Made by a program: the position numbers and the translations under genes
DNA from: JANWXR01 sp964608265
GTDB lineage: Bacteria > Chloroflexota > Anaerolineae > Anaerolineales > UBA6663
NCBI GenBank assembly: GCA_964608265.1
Contig: CAZSNP010000109.1
Coordinates: 1-7,803 of the forward strand
Direction of reading: 5' to 3'
DNA length: 7,803 nt
Notes under the pieces: generated by a model
Told to the model about the DNA's origin: nothing
Seen by the model: the letters and a program-made list of their open reading frames with translations, nothing else
The model's database searches: none
In this document: positions 5,784 through 7,803 of the stretch, one piece after another
How positions within the stretch are numbered: the first letter of the stretch is position 1
How the letters are laid out: every line of letters begins with the position of its first letter

Positions 5784-6451
5784 GGAATCTCCACTTCAAC
5801 GCGCAGGGTGGCCGCCAGATTCACGCCGAGCACCACCTCGCGCCCGTTGAGTGAGAGGCTGAGCGCGCCGTGTTTGGGCGCGATCTCGGTGATGGTGAAC
5901 TCACCGCCCAACCTCAGGCCGTGTTTGTGCAAATAGCCGAGCACTTCGGCGCTTTCATCCTCAAAGGCGATGATCCGCCCGCCCTGTCCGGCAACCAACT
6001 CGCTGAGCAACTGCCCGCGCGCCGCCGGCAGCGGCCGGCCGGCCCGTGGAATCGGGTTTCCCTGTGGGCATTCCGCCGGAAAGCCGAGCAAGGCGTCCAG
6101 GGCGTCAATGACCTCGGGCGCGGTGGCATGCTCCAACTGGCACGCCCACTCGTGCGCGCGCGCCCAATCCAGCCTGAGGTGATCCACCAGGAAACGCTCC
6201 CACAACCGTTCGCGGCGGATGACGTTGTGGGCGAGATCACGCCCGGCCTGGGTGAGGCTAACGCCTTTGTACGGCTGGTGGGCGACGAGGCGCTCGCGGC
6301 TCAGCCGCTGCATCATCTCATTGGCGGAGACGGCGGTGATGTCGAGGCGTTCGGCGATGCGGGCGACGGGCACGGGTTCGCCCGCGCTGCCCAGGGTGGC
6401 CAGCGTCTTCAAGTACATCTCGACGCTTTCGCTGTAGCGGGTGTCTTTCAT
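5780..6451 (-). CDS. DtxR/IdeR-type iron-dependent repressor with C-terminal FeoA/SH3 domain
   Basis: A 223-residue, three-domain regulator. Residues 5-65 are the winged helix (SESVEMYLKTLATL, VARIAERLDITAVSANEMMQ), residues 70-140 the metal-binding and dimerisation domain ending CPQGNPIP, and residues about 150-223 an SH3/FeoA-like domain. Aligned by eye to DtxR, the primary metal site is complete: M12, C104, E107, H108. In the ancillary site E85 and H100 are kept, but the position of DtxR H79 is E81 (RRERLWER instead of RKHRLAER). The Cys at 104 and Met at 12 argue for an IdeR/DtxR-type iron sensor over an MntR manganese sensor. The start could be GTG 6454 or ATG 6451; I prefer ATG. No ribosome site is visible. 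It heads the feo operon with an ATGA overlap to feoA, so it probably represses that operon and itself. Confidence 0.9.
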   Translation of the reverse strand: MKDTRYSESVEMYLKTLATLGSAGEPVPVARIAERLDITAVSANEMMQRLSRERLVAHQPYKGVSLTQAGRDLAHNVIRRERLWERFLVDHLRLDWARAHEWACQLEHATAPEVIDALDALLGFPAECPQGNPIPRAGRPLPAARGQLLSELVAGQGGRIIAFEDESAEVLGYLHKHGLRLGGEFTITEIAPKHGALSLSLNGREVVLGVNLAATLRVEVEIP

Positions 6452-6454
6452 CAC

Positions 6455-6488
6455 AGGTCAGCCCGGGTGCACGAAATAAGGCTGACCT
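6455..6488 (-). promoter_or_regulatory. Candidate DtxR-family operator, 9-bp dyad at the operon start
   Basis: Perfect 9-bp inverted repeat AGGTCAGCC (6455-6463) and GGCTGACCT (6480-6488) with a 16-base spacer. The left arm ends three bases before the regulator ATG, where a ribosome site would otherwise lie. Each arm differs by one base from the half of the known DtxR/IdeR box core (AGGTTAGCC and GGCTAACCT). In the known 19-bp box the halves overlap; here they are about 25 bases apart, so this would be two half-sites or a variant operator. I could not assign a convincing -10/-35 pair. Operator function is an inference; the dyad is directly visible. Confidence 0.5.
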
Positions 6489-6572
6489 TGTATCTCACAT
6501 CCGGGCCGACCGTAGAACTGACATGCGTTGAGAAATCGGGTGACGGGTGTCACATCTCAGGCAGAGCGATGG

Positions 6573-6607
6573 GGAATTCTATTCCGAGCCGCAAAGCGGC
6601 AAGGAAT
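6573..6607. repeat. Nested hairpin with GA internal loop (repeat element, part 1)
   Basis: ATTCC (6581-6585), GA, GCCGC (6588-6592), AAA loop, GCGGC (6596-6600), AA, GGAAT (6603-6607) fold into a two-storey hairpin with a GA/AA internal loop. The outer ATTCC can instead pair with GGAAT at 6573-6577 across a TCT loop, so two folds compete. There is no T run on either strand, so it is more like a REP-type palindromic unit than a terminator. Confidence 0.6.
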
Positions 6608-6627
6608 CTCTACCTTTGAGCCAGAGA

Positions 6628-6646
6628 CCCCTCGCTTCGCTCGGGG
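6628..6646. repeat. Nested hairpin with GCGAAGC core (repeat element, part 2)
   Basis: On the minus strand CCCC, GA, GC, GAA loop, GC, GA, GGGG: a 4-bp GC stem, a tandem GA/GA internal loop, and a GCGAAGC mini-hairpin core, a heptamer known to be unusually stable as single-stranded DNA. It has the same plan as the hairpin 20 bases away but in the opposite orientation. I know similar CTCGCTTCGCTCGG sequences as dispersed repeats in environmental genomes, from memory only. Confidence 0.6.
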
Positions 6647-6740
6647 TGACAGTGTGAACGGCGCAACTCGCCGGAGTGGTGCTGACTCCCCCAAATACCC
6701 GGCCTGCGTCAGCGGCCCAAGCAATCAAACGGAGCGGGGT

Positions 6741-7799
6741 TCAACAGATACGCGGCAACTGCTCGCCGATCTGCATGTCCACCACCCGAGTCCCGCCCAG
6801 GCCGGTGCGCGCCGTGACCATCCCCGGGTGCGCGGCGACCACCTGCCCGATCTGCGCCGCGCGCTGGCCGAGCGGATGCGCCCGCATCGCGGCGAGCACC
6901 GCTTCCGCGTGCGCCGCCGGCACAATGGCCGTCAGCTTCCCCTCGTTCGCCACGTAGATCGGATCCATCCCCAATAACTCGCAGGCCGAATGCACCGCCG
7001 GGTCTACCGGGATTTTGCGTTCGTCCAGCGCGATGCCCACGCCCGCCGCCTGCGCGATCTCGTTGAGGGCGGAGGCCAGGCCGCCGCGCGTCGGGTCGCG
7101 CAGCACATGGATGTCCGGCGTGACCGCGAGCATCGCTTCCACCAGGCCGTAAAGCGGCGCGGTGTCGCTGACGATCTCGGTCTCGAACTGCAAGCCCTCG
7201 CGCACGCTCATCACCGCCATGCCGTGGTCGCCAATCGTGCCGCTGAGGAGCACTACGTCGCCGGGCTGCGCGCGCTGCGGGCCGATGTCCACGCCGTCCG
7301 GGATCAGGCCGAGGCCGCTGGTGTTGATGAAGACGCCGTCGCCGTGGCCCTTGTCCACCACCTTCGTGTCGCCGGCGACGAGCTGCACCCCGGCGGCCTT
7401 CGCGGCGGCGGCCATGCTCTCCACGATCGTGCCTAGGTGCGTGAGCGGCAGGCCCTCCTCGATGATGAAGCCGGCGGTGAGGTAGAGCGGCCGAGCGCCG
7501 CTCATCGCCAGGTCGTTGACCGTCCCGTTGACGGCCAGCTCGCCGATATCCCCGCCGGGGAAGAACAGCGGGCGGACGACGAACGAGTCGGTGGATACGG
7601 CGACGCGCCCGCCGTTGAGGGCGAAGACGGTGGAGTCGCCCAGCCGGTTGAGGGCGTCGTTGCCGAAGGCGGGCAGGAAGAGATGCCGGACGAGGTCCGC
7701 CGAGAGCTTGCCGCCGCCGCCGTGGCCGAGCACGATGTTGGGATGGTCGCGCAGCGGCAGCGGGCATGACCAGGACTCGAAGTTATGAGAGTTGGGCAT
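6741..7799 (-). CDS. hypE: NiFe-hydrogenase maturation protein HypE (carbamoyl dehydratase)
   Basis: A 352-residue PurM/AIR-synthase-like protein. HypE takes the carbamoyl group delivered by HypF onto its C-terminal cysteine and dehydrates it with ATP to a thiocyanate, the source of the CN ligands of the NiFe active site. Visible features are the N-terminal glycine-rich segment LGHGGGGKLSADL (24-36), GDIGELAVNGTVNDLAMSG (83-101), QLVAGDTKVV (139-148), RDPTRGGLASALNE in the second half, and the essential C-terminal PRIC with Cys as the last residue (352). Length and ends are normal. The ATG (7799) lies four bases from the window edge, so its ribosome site cannot be judged; hypC, hypD and hypF, if adjacent, would lie to the right. 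It is on the same strand as the iron operon but separated by 289 bases, so it is probably not cotranscribed. Confidence 0.95.
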   Translation of the reverse strand: MPNSHNFESWSCPLPLRDHPNIVLGHGGGGKLSADLVRHLFLPAFGNDALNRLGDSTVFALNGGRVAVSTDSFVVRPLFFPGGDIGELAVNGTVNDLAMSGARPLYLTAGFIIEEGLPLTHLGTIVESMAAAAKAAGVQLVAGDTKVVDKGHGDGVFINTSGLGLIPDGVDIGPQRAQPGDVVLLSGTIGDHGMAVMSVREGLQFETEIVSDTAPLYGLVEAMLAVTPDIHVLRDPTRGGLASALNEIAQAAGVGIALDERKIPVDPAVHSACELLGMDPIYVANEGKLTAIVPAAHAEAVLAAMRAHPLGQRAAQIGQVVAAHPGMVTARTGLGGTRVVDMQIGEQLPRIC

Positions 7800-7803
7800 G
7801 GGT

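Larger units (their letters stand above)
6489..6740. other. Intergenic region between hypE and the iron operon
   Basis: No gene in any frame is supported. It should hold the promoter of the regulator-feo operon and the end of the hypE transcript. It contains two structured hairpins listed separately. The stretch 6660-6740, directly after the hypE stop, holds nothing I can recognise and no hairpin followed by a T run. Confidence 0.5.

Noticed and set aside
6730..6765. GGTTCAA-like T-arm suggesting a tRNA
   Set aside because: It overlaps the hypE stop, and no acceptor, D or anticodon stem can be formed around it.
6709..7767. Minus-strand open frame of 352 codons overlapping hypE
   Set aside because: Very Arg-, Ala- and Pro-rich with no recognisable motif, while the overlapping frame encodes complete HypE including the terminal PRIC; it is a shadow frame.

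Overview
The window is GC-rich, and every gene I can support lies on the minus strand, so the biological order runs from right to left. The gene set suggests a Chloroflexota-like (Anaerolineae-type) bacterium from an environmental genome. The grounds are the HypE N-terminal style, a CcmC/CcmD pair beside a CcmI-like double-zinc-ribbon protein, an RHS tail, and several short hairpin or dispersed-repeat sequences. That taxonomic guess is an inference from gene style, not a match to a genome.

Layout, right to left. hypE (7799-6741) is a NiFe-hydrogenase maturation gene. The rest of its operon, if present, lies beyond the right edge. A 289-bp spacer (6452-6740) follows; it carries two small structured hairpins and a 9-bp perfect dyad directly in front of the next gene. 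Then comes a tight ferrous-iron operon: a DtxR/IdeR-type regulator (6451-5780), feoA (5783-5544), a FeoB GTPase domain (5547-4975), the FeoB membrane permease part (4936-3245) and feoC (3245-2946). The junctions are ATGA, ATGA, a repeat-filled gap, and TGATG.

Downstream of feoC is the remnant of a cytochrome c maturation (ccm) locus: the C-terminal third of a TlpA/CcmG-like thioredoxin without its CXXC (about 2968-2726), an intact CcmI-like zinc-ribbon membrane protein (2707-2165), a broken lipoprotein/CcmI-tail gene (2168-1559), then intact ccmC (1562-861) and ccmD (850-632). ccmA, ccmB, ccmF and ccmH are not in the window. At the left edge is the C-terminal RHS core of an RHS/YD-repeat protein (427-2), cut off upstream by an in-frame TAG and running out of the window.

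How it works together: iron sensing (DtxR) probably controls Fe(II) uptake (FeoA, FeoB, FeoC). The neighbouring genes use iron or heme: CcmC/CcmD in heme delivery to apocytochromes, HypE in the active-site ligands of NiFe hydrogenase. The main oddities are a feoB split in two by dispersed-repeat DNA, a feoC-to-tlpA junction that looks like a deletion or rearrangement, and decay of one ccm gene. I see no convincing novel defence or mobile system here.
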